A DNA stretch of 33,862 bases from Prevotella sp. (GTDB taxonomy: Bacteria; Bacteroidota; Bacteroidia; Bacteroidales; Bacteroidaceae), in the NCBI GenBank assembly GCA_017474485.1, contig JAFVHO010000121.1, forward strand, positions 1-33,862, written 5' to 3'. Below, in pieces: positions 15,790-23,584 of this stretch. The notes under the pieces were generated by a model, which worked only from the letters and a program-made list of their open reading frames with translations, ran no database searches and was not told where the DNA came from. Within the stretch, counting starts at the first letter, position 1; every line of letters begins with the position of its first letter. The translations under genes and the position numbers were made by a program.

Positions 15790-17230
15790 ACGACAGGTAA
15801 GCGTATTGCGTAACATCGACTGGTGGACGATTCTGATTTATATCGCCCTCCTCTCGTTCGGCTGGATCAGTGTCTGCGGAGCCAGCTACTCGTATGGCGA
15901 GACGGATATCTTCAGCCTGGACACGCGTTCTGGTATGCAGATTGTCTGGATTGCCACCAGTATTGTGCTGGGCTTCGTCATCGTGATGCTTGACGACCGC
16001 TTCTACGATACATTCTCATTTGTTATTTATGGTCTGCTATTGGTGTTGCTTTTTGCCACCATCTTCAATCCGCATACCATCAAGGGCTCGCGATCGTGGC
16101 TTGTGTTGGGGCCTCTGCGTTTGCAACCGGCTGAATTTGCCAAGTTTGCAACGGCGTTGGCTCTGTCGAAACTGATGTCCACATACGGTTATAACATCAA
16201 CCAGTGGAAACACTTTGCCGCTACGATGGCCATCATCCTGCTGCCCATGATATTTATCGTTCTACAGCGCGAGACGGGTTCGGCATTGGTCTATCTGGCT
16301 TTCTTCCTGATGTTCTATCGCGAGGGCATGCCGGGCAGCATTTTGTTTACGGGTGTGGCCATGGTAGTATACTTTGTCGTGGGCATCCGCTTTGCTGAGG
16401 TTTATATGGGCGATACGCCCACTTCGGTGGGTAAGTTTGTGGTGTTGCTATTGGTGCAGCTGTTCTCCATCGGTATGGTGTGGGTGTATTGCAACAAACG
16501 GACGGCCATACAATTACTGTTCTACTGTGTGGTGGTGACGCTGCTGTCGTTGTTCCTGCTCTTCATTCCCATCGACATTGTCTATGTGCAACTGGTCATG
16601 ACACTTGTACTGGTAGGTTATCTTTTGTGGGAGGGGTTGAGTTCGCGCCTGCGTCCTTATTTCTTTATAGCCCTGTTTGCCATAGGCTCTATGGGCTTCT
16701 TCTATGGTGCCGATTTCATCATGCAGAATGTGATGGAGCCTCACCAGCGTTCACGTATCAACGTGTTGCTGGGACTCGACGAGGACTTGCGTGGTGCAGG
16801 CTATAACGTGCATCAGAGTGAGATAGCCATTGGCTCTGGCGGCTTGCAAGGCAAGGGTTTCCTGAATGGCACACAAACCAAATTGAAGTTCGTGCCTGAG
16901 CAGGATACCGACTTTATTTTCTGCACCGTTGGTGAAGAAGAAGGCTTTGTGGGTTCGGCAGGTGTGTTGCTGTTGTTCTTGGCCTTGATTCTGCGATTAA
17001 TCTATCTGTCAGAGCGACAACCCTATCGTTTTGCACGTGTCTATGGCTATTGTGTGCTCAGCATCTTCCTGTTCCACGTATTCATCAATGTGGGTATGGT
17101 GCTGGGCTTGACCCCTGTCATCGGTATTCCGCTGCCGTTCTTCAGCTATGGCGGTTCATCGCTGTGGGGCTTTACCTTCCTTTTGTTTATCTTCCTTCGT
17201 CTGGACGCCAGCCGTAGTCAGACGCGATAG
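15770..17230 (+). CDS. rodA: Lateral-wall peptidoglycan glycosyltransferase RodA (SEDS family)
   Basis: SEDS glycosyltransferase polymerising lipid II for elongation in complex with PBP2. The 486 residues hold about ten membrane segments. Family motifs include KGSRSWLVLGPLRLQPAEFAK, LQRETGSALVYLAFFLMFY and the C-terminal GIPLPFFSYGGSSLWGF. It is longer than E. coli RodA (370) because of extra hydrophobic stretches in the middle, a size usual for Bacteroidota. The ATG at 15770 lies inside the mrdA end; a slightly later start cannot be ruled out. The last 75 bases are overlapped by gldH on the opposite strand. The operon position and the C-terminal FLRLDASR favour RodA over FtsW. Confidence 0.94.
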   Translation: MVQPADRRQVSVLRNIDWWTILIYIALLSFGWISVCGASYSYGETDIFSLDTRSGMQIVWIATSIVLGFVIVMLDDRFYDTFSFVIYGLLLVLLFATIFNPHTIKGSRSWLVLGPLRLQPAEFAKFATALALSKLMSTYGYNINQWKHFAATMAIILLPMIFIVLQRETGSALVYLAFFLMFYREGMPGSILFTGVAMVVYFVVGIRFAEVYMGDTPTSVGKFVVLLLVQLFSIGMVWVYCNKRTAIQLLFYCVVVTLLSLFLLFIPIDIVYVQLVMTLVLVGYLLWEGLSSRLRPYFFIALFAIGSMGFFYGADFIMQNVMEPHQRSRINVLLGLDEDLRGAGYNVHQSEIAIGSGGLQGKGFLNGTQTKLKFVPEQDTDFIFCTVGEEEGFVGSAGVLLLFLALILRLIYLSERQPYRFARVYGYCVLSIFLFHVFINVGMVLGLTPVIGIPLPFFSYGGSSLWGFTFLLFIFLRLDASRSQTR

Positions 17231-17686
17231 TGTCAGGCCTACGTCAGTAATGCCAGGCAGTATTTCGCGTTTCATGCAGTGGCGAATAGCCACATGCACC
17301 GATTCTCCCTTATTAAGTTTGAGTGTGGTGAGTGGAAAAAGGTATTGATAGTGGTTGATGCCTTTGCCGTGAGCATGTCCTATGTCGTCTATCAGGTCAC
17401 AGTTCAGGGTGTCTGTAATCGTCGTGTTAGAGGGCTGTACCGTTTGTTCCACAATCAGGCTCAATCCCTTAAAGGGATAGTTGCCCGTAATACGCACGCC
17501 TATCTCCTCTGCATACAGGTTTGTTTCCTGCATGGGCTTAATATTGAACGACAACGTATCGTTTCGCTCCCAGCCTCTGACGGGTGTCGACTCATAATGG
17601 CTGTAGACGGTACGGTCATCGCATGACACAAGCATCATGCCCATGCACATCACTATATATATATATAATAAGGTATGCCTGTTCAT
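17156..17686 (-). CDS. gldH: Gliding-motility lipoprotein GldH
   Basis: Outer-envelope lipoprotein of the GldH family, needed for gliding in Flavobacterium and conserved in many non-gliding Bacteroidota. The chosen start MNRHTLLYIYIVMC at 17686 gives 176 residues with a lipobox LVSC and lipidated C22; the open frame further upstream is the out-of-frame end of ricT. The mature part is beta-rich with VGLTLSRL near the end. The last 20 or so residues (TKEDKQKEGK) are low-complexity and encoded opposite the 3' end of rodA. The gene follows ricT by 7 bases. A (TA)7 run lies in its signal-peptide codons (17654-17667). Function here is inferred from family only. Confidence 0.85.
   Translation of the reverse strand: MNRHTLLYIYIVMCMGMMLVSCDDRTVYSHYESTPVRGWERNDTLSFNIKPMQETNLYAEEIGVRITGNYPFKGLSLIVEQTVQPSNTTITDTLNCDLIDDIGHAHGKGINHYQYLFPLTTLKLNKGESVHVAIRHCMKREILPGITDVGLTLSRLTTAGVQTKEDKQKEGKAPQR
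17654..17667. repeat. (TA)7 dinucleotide run in gldH signal-peptide codons
   Basis: Seven TA units encode the YIYI part of the GldH signal peptide. Loss or gain of one unit would shift the frame of gldH early, so it is a possible slippage site. Confidence 0.6.
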
Positions 17687-17689
17687 CTG

Positions 17690-17738
17690 GCAGTTAGCTA
17701 TTAGCAGTTGGCTTTTGGCTGTTAACTCTTTGCTGTTC
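17690..17738. repeat. Heptamer array at ricT 3' end (GCTnTTR type)
   Basis: Units GCAGTTA, GCTATTA, GCAGTTG, GCTTTTG, GCTGTTA, ACTCTTT, GCTGTTC in strict register on the plus strand. The array holds the ricT stop codon (17694-17696) and supplies its last 14 or so codons (QQRVNSQKPTANS), so it has become coding sequence. Confidence 0.75.
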
Positions 17739-18845
17739 GGCCTTGGCTGCTGACGGCTTCTTCTTTTTCTTCTTTTTCTTGGCACGGTCAAAGCGGTTGA
17801 TGTTTTCCTGAGTGGCCAGGTCAATAGGTCCTTTGGGCTCCTTGGCCTTGCCGTCTTCCATCAGTGATACTGGCTTTTTGCCTTGACGGTTCATCTCAAT
17901 AATATCCTTGGCACGCTGAGCTGTGATAGTCTCCAGATTAGCGGCAATATTCTTGTCGGTAGAGTAGGTGATGAGTCCAGCCAGTATGTCAGCCTTGAAA
18001 TAATAGTAGTCAGCATCCTGCGTCTGCAGCTGTACTTCCTTGGAAGGCAATTTGCGGCTGGCTTCTACATAGTCGTCAACCTCGTAATTCAGACAGCACT
18101 TCAGCTTGGCGCACATACCGGCCAGCTTCTGCGGGTTCAGCGAGATGTCCTGGATACGGGCAGACGATGTACCCACACTGACAAAGTTCTTCATCCATGT
18201 GGCACAGCACAACTCGCGGCCGCAGGGACCTGTGCCGCCGATACGGCCAGCCTCCTGACGGGCACCAATCTGCTTCATTTCGATGCGGACATGGAACGTG
18301 GCAGCCAAGTCTTTGATAAGCTGGCGGAAGTCCACACGCTCGTCGGCAATATAGTAGAAAATGGCCTTGTTGCAGTCGCCTTGATACTCTACGTCTCCAA
18401 TCTTCATTTGCAGACCCAGATTCTTGGCTATCTGTCGGCTCTCAATCATCGTGGCATGTTCACGGCTCTTTGCCTCGTGGTATTTGTCCATATCCACAGG
18501 ACGGGCTATGCGATACACGCGTTTGATATCGTCGGCACTCTTGAGGTTGGCTTTCTTGATTTGCAACTTCACCAGTCGTCCTGTCAGCGTTACCACACCG
18601 ATGTCGTGGCCCGGATTAGCTTCCACGGCCACAATGTCGCCCTTCTTCAGGTCCAGCTTGTTCACGTTATGGTAATAGCCCTTGCGGGTATGCTTGAACT
18701 GCACCTCCACCAGGTCTGTATCGTCCATGTTGCCTGGCACGTCAGCCAGCCAGTCGTAGGTATTCAATTGTCGGTCCTGTCGACCCACAGCCTCTTTGCA
18801 GAGTCCGCGGTCGCAACCAGTCATGATATTTAAGTCTTTTTCCAT
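17694..18845 (-). CDS. ricT: PSP1/RicT (YaaT) family protein
   Basis: Member of the PSP1 C-terminal domain family. In Bacillus the homologue RicT (YaaT) works with RicA and RicF in RNA processing, and the complex carries iron-sulphur clusters. The 383 residues have a cysteine-rich signature GTGPCGRELCC (204-214) and GMCAKLKCC (243-251), giving C208, C213, C214, C245, C250 and C251, plus C11 and C16 at the N-terminus. A lysine run (KKKKKKKKK) and the heptamer-derived tail end the protein. A start at M8 is possible. It lies between holB and gldH on one strand (5- and 7-base gaps), an operon arrangement in which ricT and holB are also neighbours in Bacillus. Its role in Bacteroidota is not established. 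Confidence 0.9.
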   Translation of the reverse strand: MEKDLNIMTGCDRGLCKEAVGRQDRQLNTYDWLADVPGNMDDTDLVEVQFKHTRKGYYHNVNKLDLKKGDIVAVEANPGHDIGVVTLTGRLVKLQIKKANLKSADDIKRVYRIARPVDMDKYHEAKSREHATMIESRQIAKNLGLQMKIGDVEYQGDCNKAIFYYIADERVDFRQLIKDLAATFHVRIEMKQIGARQEAGRIGGTGPCGRELCCATWMKNFVSVGTSSARIQDISLNPQKLAGMCAKLKCCLNYEVDDYVEASRKLPSKEVQLQTQDADYYYFKADILAGLITYSTDKNIAANLETITAQRAKDIIEMNRQGKKPVSLMEDGKAKEPKGPIDLATQENINRFDRAKKKKKKKKPSAAKAEQQRVNSQKPTANS

Positions 18846-18850
18846 ATATC

Positions 18851-19990
18851 TTATTTCTGTATTAACAAAACAATCATTTGCAGTGCCATATCGAAGAATA
18901 CAATCTTGGCGTTGGCATTCTGGCCGATATCGCGAATGGCGAGGTTGGCCAAATCGCTGATGGGCAGTATGTTAGCCTCGTTGATGAATCGTGCGAAATT
19001 GTGGGCGAACTCCTCTTCACGCTGCGTCATGTAGCATAACTCTGCGTTCTGGAAGTTATACATGAAGTTCTCGCGCACCAGTCGCAGGAAGTATTCCAGA
19101 AAACGCTTCTGCTTCTCGCGTCCCATCGAACCCATCTGTTCCGACCACGCCTTCAAGTCTTTGACCTTGCGCATATAGGCCAGTCGCATCAACGACTGGA
19201 ACATGTCCAGAAACAGCTCGTTCTCAGAATCGGCACTCAGCGTTTCCAGTGCTTTCAACCAGTTGCCGTTGGCCATGCGGGTCACGCGCTGGGCCATGTC
19301 CTCAGCCAATCCGCGCTTCTCCATGAGTGCTTTCTTGATGTCTTCGTCAGCTATCTTCCTGACATCGATGCGCTGCACGCGGCTGCGAATGGTCTCAAGC
19401 AATTTGTCCGGCTCCTGGCATACCATGATGAACAGCGTCTGCGAGGGTGGCTCCTCCAATAGTTTCAGTATCTTGTTGGCACATTCGATATTCATGCGCT
19501 CAGGCAACCAGATAATGCTCACCTTATAGCCACCCTGACTCGATTTCAGACTCAGCTTGCGTACCAGTTCGTCGCTCTCGCCAGCCGTAATGATGGCCTG
19601 CTGGTTCTCGCCACCCATCTGCTCCAGCCATTCATTCATGGTGAAATAGGGGCTGGCCATGATGAGCTCGTGCCATTCGTGTGCAAAGTCATCGCTCACG
19701 GGCTTATGGTCCGAGCCCATCGACGGTAGCTTAATGGTCGGGTAGGTGAAGTGCAGGTCGGGGTGCTCCAGCTTTTTCAGCATCGGACTCTCGACGTACT
19801 CTGGTGTGTCGGAAAACATAGAATTCTCCACTTTGGTAGCCAGCAGACGTTGAGCCAGTCCTACAGCCAGTGCCAGTTTCCCGGCACCCTGTGGACCGCA
19901 CAGCATGATAGCGTGTGGCAGACGGTCTTCGTTCACCATCTGCATCAAGCGCTCCTGCACTTCCCGCTGTCCTATTACCTGTTCAAACAT
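18851..19990 (-). CDS. holB: DNA polymerase III delta-prime subunit
   Basis: Clamp-loader component that helps open and load the beta clamp at primer ends. I start at 19990 (MFEQVIGQREVQ), 379 residues; the open frame to 20212 adds a non-conserved leader through the divergent promoter region. The AAA+ domain shows IGQREVQERL (6-15), a Walker A-like GPQGAGK (32-38), NKILKLLEEPP and the SRVQRIDVRKI segment carrying the SRC/SRV arginine. It is most similar in layout to bacterial delta-prime and not to the longer gamma/tau, since a zinc module and C-terminal tau domains are absent. It is first in the operon holB-ricT-gldH. Confidence 0.9.
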   Translation of the reverse strand: MFEQVIGQREVQERLMQMVNEDRLPHAIMLCGPQGAGKLALAVGLAQRLLATKVENSMFSDTPEYVESPMLKKLEHPDLHFTYPTIKLPSMGSDHKPVSDDFAHEWHELIMASPYFTMNEWLEQMGGENQQAIITAGESDELVRKLSLKSSQGGYKVSIIWLPERMNIECANKILKLLEEPPSQTLFIMVCQEPDKLLETIRSRVQRIDVRKIADEDIKKALMEKRGLAEDMAQRVTRMANGNWLKALETLSADSENELFLDMFQSLMRLAYMRKVKDLKAWSEQMGSMGREKQKRFLEYFLRLVRENFMYNFQNAELCYMTQREEEFAHNFARFINEANILPISDLANLAIRDIGQNANAKIVFFDMALQMIVLLIQK

Positions 19991-20017
19991 TCTTCGTGTA
20001 TGTACACAATACGCGCA

Positions 20018-20025
20018 CAAAATTA
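20018..20025 (-). promoter_or_regulatory. Putative -7 element for holB-ricT-gldH
   Basis: The minus strand reads TAATTTTG, a TAnnTTTG match 27 bases before the holB ATG; no good -33 box is seen. Confidence 0.4.
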
Positions 20026-20107
20026 CAAAAAAAATACGGTAATCACGAAAAGCAGAGGGATAAAAATACTTTGTTCCAACAAAATTAGTTAAAAAGATGG
20101 AAAAATG

Positions 20108-20138
20108 CTTGGAATATCGAAAAAAAGTATTACTTTTG
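20108..20138 (+). promoter_or_regulatory. Promoter of the response-regulator gene
   Basis: CTTG at 20108-20111, 19 bases, then TACTTTTG at 20131-20138. It places transcription before the ATG at 20175 and excludes the longer upstream frame starting at 20097. Confidence 0.6.
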
Positions 20139-20174
20139 TCATTAGTAATTAGAATTATAAAAATAAATATAGGT

Positions 20175-20528
20175 ATGAAAAAAGTATTAGTGGCAGAAGA
20201 CAACGACAGCAATTGGACGCTGATGACCTATGTGCTGAAGAGGAATTATGAACCCGCGCGTGCACTTAACGGCGAGGAGGCAGTAAAGATGGCTTTGACC
20301 GGGGAGTATGCTTTGGTCGTCATGGATTTGAAAATGCCTGTGATGGACGGACTGGAGGCTACTCGTCAGATTAAGATGGCCATGCCCGACTTGCCCATCA
20401 TCGCGCTGACAGCCAATGCTTTCGACAGCGACCGTCAGGACGCATTTGAAGCAGGTTGCGACAATTTCATATCGAAACCTGTCAGTGCAGATGTTTGTTT
20501 GAAGATGATTGCCGACTATATCGGCTGA
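20175..20528 (+). CDS. Receiver-only response regulator (CheY-like)
   Basis: A 117-residue protein that is a receiver domain and nothing else. Acidic pocket residues E8 and D9, phosphoacceptor D51 in VVMDLKMPVMDG, T79 in IIALTAN and K101 in FISKPV are all present. The sequence resembles receivers of hybrid kinases (VAEDNDSN start). With no output domain it must act by binding another protein or as a phosphorelay step. The start at 20175 (preceded by TATAGGT) is preferred because the longer frame begins upstream of the promoter. It converges on the histidine kinase gene with 3 bases between the two stop codons, so the two may be partners, but they are not cotranscribed. Confidence 0.9.
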   Translation: MKKVLVAEDNDSNWTLMTYVLKRNYEPARALNGEEAVKMALTGEYALVVMDLKMPVMDGLEATRQIKMAMPDLPIIALTANAFDSDRQDAFEAGCDNFISKPVSADVCLKMIADYIG

Positions 20529-20531
20529 TAG

Positions 20532-22088
20532 CTATCCTTTAAATTCGCATGGAATCCAGAACCAGAAGGTCGCACCTTGGCCTTCTGTGCTTTCTACGCC
20601 TATCTTGCCATGGGCAGCATCGATGATAGCCTTACAGATGGACAGTCCTAAACCGGGACTCTGCTCCTGCACAAAGGTGTGCTTATCGCTCAACAGCATA
20701 AAGATATTGTCCTTCAAGCTATCGGGAAGGCCATTGCCTGTATCCTTGACTTCTATGTAGAGGCCGCCGTCTTGTGTCCGATAGCTAATGGTGATGCTGC
20801 CCTGAGTAGTATGCTTGACAGCGTTGCTCAGCAGGTGCATGGTGATAATACGCAGGTGATTGGGGTCAGTGATGGCTATCACCTCCTGTTGTGTGCCAAT
20901 TTGTAGCGTAACGCCCTCTTGCAGGTCCGTCTGGACGAGTTTAGCGTATTCGCTAATCAATTGACCGATATTGCACTCGACCAATTGGAAGTCAATACCA
21001 TTGCTTTGAATCGTCGACAACTGCAGCAGTTCATTGATGAAATAAAGTAGCTGTTCGCCATTACCGTGAATCTGGTTCAGCATTTCCTGCTGCTCGGAAG
21101 GCGGTAAGGTGCCTTCCGGCATCGAGAGCATCATGTCGCTGAAACCAATGATGGCATTGAGTGGTGTACGCAACGCATGGCTCACATTAGCCAGGAATAC
21201 TGTCTTGAGCTGTTCGGATTTCTGGGCACGGAGCATTTCCCTATGCAGACGGCGCGAGTGGATGTGCTGCTGGAGGAACAAGGCTAAGAAGGCTAACAAG
21301 ATGGCAGAGCCTATTGTCAACCAAACCCATCGAGGCATATGAAAACTGTCTAACTTCGATATGTAGTCACCATAGATCTCGTCGATAACACCTTCCTTCT
21401 CCATCTTTATCAGCTCGCGGTCGATGACACGGATCAGTTCGCGGTTTACGCTGACATAGCAGTATTCGCGTGGTGTCAAAGTCAGGTCTTCTGTCGTGAG
21501 GTTCTTCAGATTCTGATGATGGATATGGTATTTGGCCTGATAGCGGAAACAGATGACGGCGTCGTATCTGCCACCGCTCAGGTCTTTCAACGCTTTGGGC
21601 AGGTCGCGCACGACATGCAGCACAGCGCCAGCCTTAGTGAGCGTGTCTGTAATGGGGCGGCTGGACATGTAGGCAATGCTCTTACCTTCCAAATGGCGCA
21701 TGTCAAACTGTTCTGACTCATCCTCACGATATACCACCTGATAATACAGATGGAATACGGCGCGTGAATAGTTGACGATGTTCTTGCGGTAGGGCGAATA
21801 AACCATCATGCCCAAACCTACACGCCCGCTGATGACGTCGCCGGAGATGTCCTCCCACGAATTAGGGCTGTAGGTATATGGGATATTCAGGCGTTTCATC
21901 AACACCTGAGTCAGTTCCACATCCAGTCCTTGAGGTCGCCCGTTGTCGTCCACATACTCCAACGGTGCATAGTCCAAATCCAAACCTATCTTCAGTGGTT
22001 CAAACTTGGAATAGCCTAAGTTTTCCGCTTTCGCAAGGGTTGTCAGGCTTAGTAGTAGTAGGAAAAGGCTTAGTAGCTTAATCTTCAT
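20532..22088 (-). CDS. Sensor histidine kinase with periplasmic solute-binding (SBP_bac_3) domain
   Basis: Membrane sensor kinase of 518 residues. A signal peptide (1-21) is followed by a family-3 solute-binding domain (about 31-245, beginning LKIGLDLDYAPLEY) like those of amino-acid transporters. A single membrane helix (about 254-274), a HisKA domain and a HATPase_c domain follow. The H-box is NVSHALRTPL with H304; the usual acidic residue after the histidine is Ala305. The ATP-binding part has the N-box SNAVKHT (N422), the G1 box DTGNGLP (449-455) and the G2 box GLGLSI (479-484). The architecture is that of BvgS/EvgS-like sensors without the PAS and receiver domains. The ligand is probably a small organic molecule but not identifiable. 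It faces the receiver protein tail to tail. Confidence 0.9.
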   Translation of the reverse strand: MKIKLLSLFLLLLSLTTLAKAENLGYSKFEPLKIGLDLDYAPLEYVDDNGRPQGLDVELTQVLMKRLNIPYTYSPNSWEDISGDVISGRVGLGMMVYSPYRKNIVNYSRAVFHLYYQVVYREDESEQFDMRHLEGKSIAYMSSRPITDTLTKAGAVLHVVRDLPKALKDLSGGRYDAVICFRYQAKYHIHHQNLKNLTTEDLTLTPREYCYVSVNRELIRVIDRELIKMEKEGVIDEIYGDYISKLDSFHMPRWVWLTIGSAILLAFLALFLQQHIHSRRLHREMLRAQKSEQLKTVFLANVSHALRTPLNAIIGFSDMMLSMPEGTLPPSEQQEMLNQIHGNGEQLLYFINELLQLSTIQSNGIDFQLVECNIGQLISEYAKLVQTDLQEGVTLQIGTQQEVIAITDPNHLRIITMHLLSNAVKHTTQGSITISYRTQDGGLYIEVKDTGNGLPDSLKDNIFMLLSDKHTFVQEQSPGLGLSICKAIIDAAHGKIGVESTEGQGATFWFWIPCEFKG

Positions 22089-22108
22089 ACGTGTATCTCA
22101 TACGGCTG

Positions 22109-22139
22109 CAAAGATACAAATAAAGATTTAAACCACCAA
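22109..22139 (-). promoter_or_regulatory. Promoter of the histidine kinase gene
   Basis: On the minus strand TTG (22137-22139), 20 bases, then TATCTTTG (22109-22116), ending 20 bases before the ATG. Confidence 0.55.
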
Positions 22140-22171
22140 GCCTTTGCGTGGATTTTTTTCTATCCGTTCAA

Positions 22172-23542
22172 TTACATGTATCCTAACCAGCGCAGAATAT
22201 CGTTCAAATTGGCCGCAACCATCAGCAAGATGAGCAGTCCGAAACCTACATATTCGGCGCGAATCATGAATTCCTCAGAGGGCTTCCTGCGGGTAATCAT
22301 CTCATAGAGCAGGAACAGCACGTGACCACCGTCCAGGGCTGGGATGGGCAGGATATTCATGAAGGCAAGAATGATGCTGAGGAAGGCTGTCATCTTCCAG
22401 AACATGTACCAGTCCCACATGGGCGGGAACAGGCTGCCGATGGCTCCGAAACCACCGAGCGACTTGGCACCTTCAGCAGTGAACACGTATTTCATATCGT
22501 CGACATACGATGCCAGTACGTTCCAACCGTATTTGATACCTGCCGGAATACTCTCCAGGAAACTGTATTCGATGGTCTTGGGCTGGTACAAGCCTGCAAG
22601 GCTCTTCACGACAAAGCCCAACTTCAGGTCTGGTGTGAGAACCACCTGTGTGGTGTCCGTCCTTGCATCATTACCATAAGCAATGACCACGGTGCGTGCT
22701 TTCAGACTGTCGGCAGAGGTCTTCGAGGTCAGCAGCATGTCCTGACGACGGCCCAGCTGATCGACGAACTCGTTGTAGGAGTCAATGGGCGCATCATTGA
22801 CAGACAGAATCTTGTCACCTTTCTGCATGCCAATCTTTGCGGCGGGTGTGCCAGGCAGCACGCTGTCTACGATAGCGGGCATCAACGGGCGTACAAAGGC
22901 GGGGTCTGCCTTAATCATGTTCAGCATGTTGATTTCGCCAGGCAGGCTGATGCTCATGGGCTTGCCGTCACGGATGATGTCGACGCGATGGGCCTCAGAG
23001 ATGTCGCGATAGAGGTTGGCGCCAAACTCCTTGAACTCACACTTCTCGGTGCCAATCAGGATGTCGCCGTCCTTGAAACCATAGCTCTTGGCCTCTTGAT
23101 TGAACTTCATACCCAACGTCATGTCCTTCACGGGGATATAGCTGTCGCCCCACCAGAAAAGAATCTGGGAATAGATGAACAGGGCCAGCAGGAAATTCAC
23201 CAGCACACCGCCAATCATAATCAACAGGCGTTGCCATGTAGGCTTGGTGCGGAACTCCCAAGGCTGCTCGGGCTGCTTCATCTGTTCGGTGTCGAAACTC
23301 TCGTCAATCATACCGGCTATCTTGCAGTAGCCGCCCAGTGGAATCCAGCCGATACCGTATTCCGTATCGCTGTTCTTGGGCTTGAACTTAAACAGGCTGA
23401 ACTTCCAGTCGAAGAAAATGTAAAACTTATCGACCCTTACTCCGAAGAGTTTGGCAAAGAAAAAGTGGCCACCCTCGTGGAGAAATACCAAGATGGTCAG
23501 GGCCAAAATCAGTTGTAATACTCTTATTAAAAATACTTCCAT
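22172..23542 (-). CDS. rseP: Site-2 intramembrane metalloprotease RseP
   Basis: Zinc protease that cuts substrates within the inner membrane; in E. coli it releases sigma-E by cleaving RseA and also removes signal-peptide remnants. The 456 residues have HEGGH (22-26) in the first helix, a second helix near 104-125, one clear PDZ-like domain about 225-265 (VLPGTPAAKIGMQKGDKILSV) with a degenerate one before it, and the third metal ligand D404 in NILPIPALDGGH (396-407). It is the last gene of the tsaB-to-rseP operon. No anti-sigma substrate is visible in the window. Confidence 0.95.
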   Translation of the reverse strand: MEVFLIRVLQLILALTILVFLHEGGHFFFAKLFGVRVDKFYIFFDWKFSLFKFKPKNSDTEYGIGWIPLGGYCKIAGMIDESFDTEQMKQPEQPWEFRTKPTWQRLLIMIGGVLVNFLLALFIYSQILFWWGDSYIPVKDMTLGMKFNQEAKSYGFKDGDILIGTEKCEFKEFGANLYRDISEAHRVDIIRDGKPMSISLPGEINMLNMIKADPAFVRPLMPAIVDSVLPGTPAAKIGMQKGDKILSVNDAPIDSYNEFVDQLGRRQDMLLTSKTSADSLKARTVVIAYGNDARTDTTQVVLTPDLKLGFVVKSLAGLYQPKTIEYSFLESIPAGIKYGWNVLASYVDDMKYVFTAEGAKSLGGFGAIGSLFPPMWDWYMFWKMTAFLSIILAFMNILPIPALDGGHVLFLLYEMITRRKPSEEFMIRAEYVGFGLLILLMVAANLNDILRWLGYM

Positions 23543-23549
23543 TATTAAT

Positions 23550-23584
23550 TATACTTTTTTACCTTTTTACTTTTCACTTTTTCA
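23550..23584. repeat. Heptamer array at dxr-rseP junction
   Basis: Plus-strand units TATACTT, TTTTACC, TTTTTAC, TTTTCAC, TTTTTCA in 7-base register, degenerate. The array contains the dxr stop codon (23574-23576). The minus strand shares the 17-base A/G word found at 10651-10664. Confidence 0.55.

Noticed and set aside
17883..18833. 316-residue open frame opposite ricT
   Set aside because: Entirely antisense to the well-supported ricT; no promoter or family resemblance.
19991..20212. N-terminal extension of holB
   Set aside because: It crosses the divergent promoter region and the oppositely directed regulator start; conserved delta-prime sequence begins at 19990.
22322..23518. 398-residue open frame opposite rseP
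   Set aside because: It lies fully antisense to a clear rseP with HEGGH and the LDGGH motif; its translation is His/Gln-rich shadow sequence without recognisable domains.
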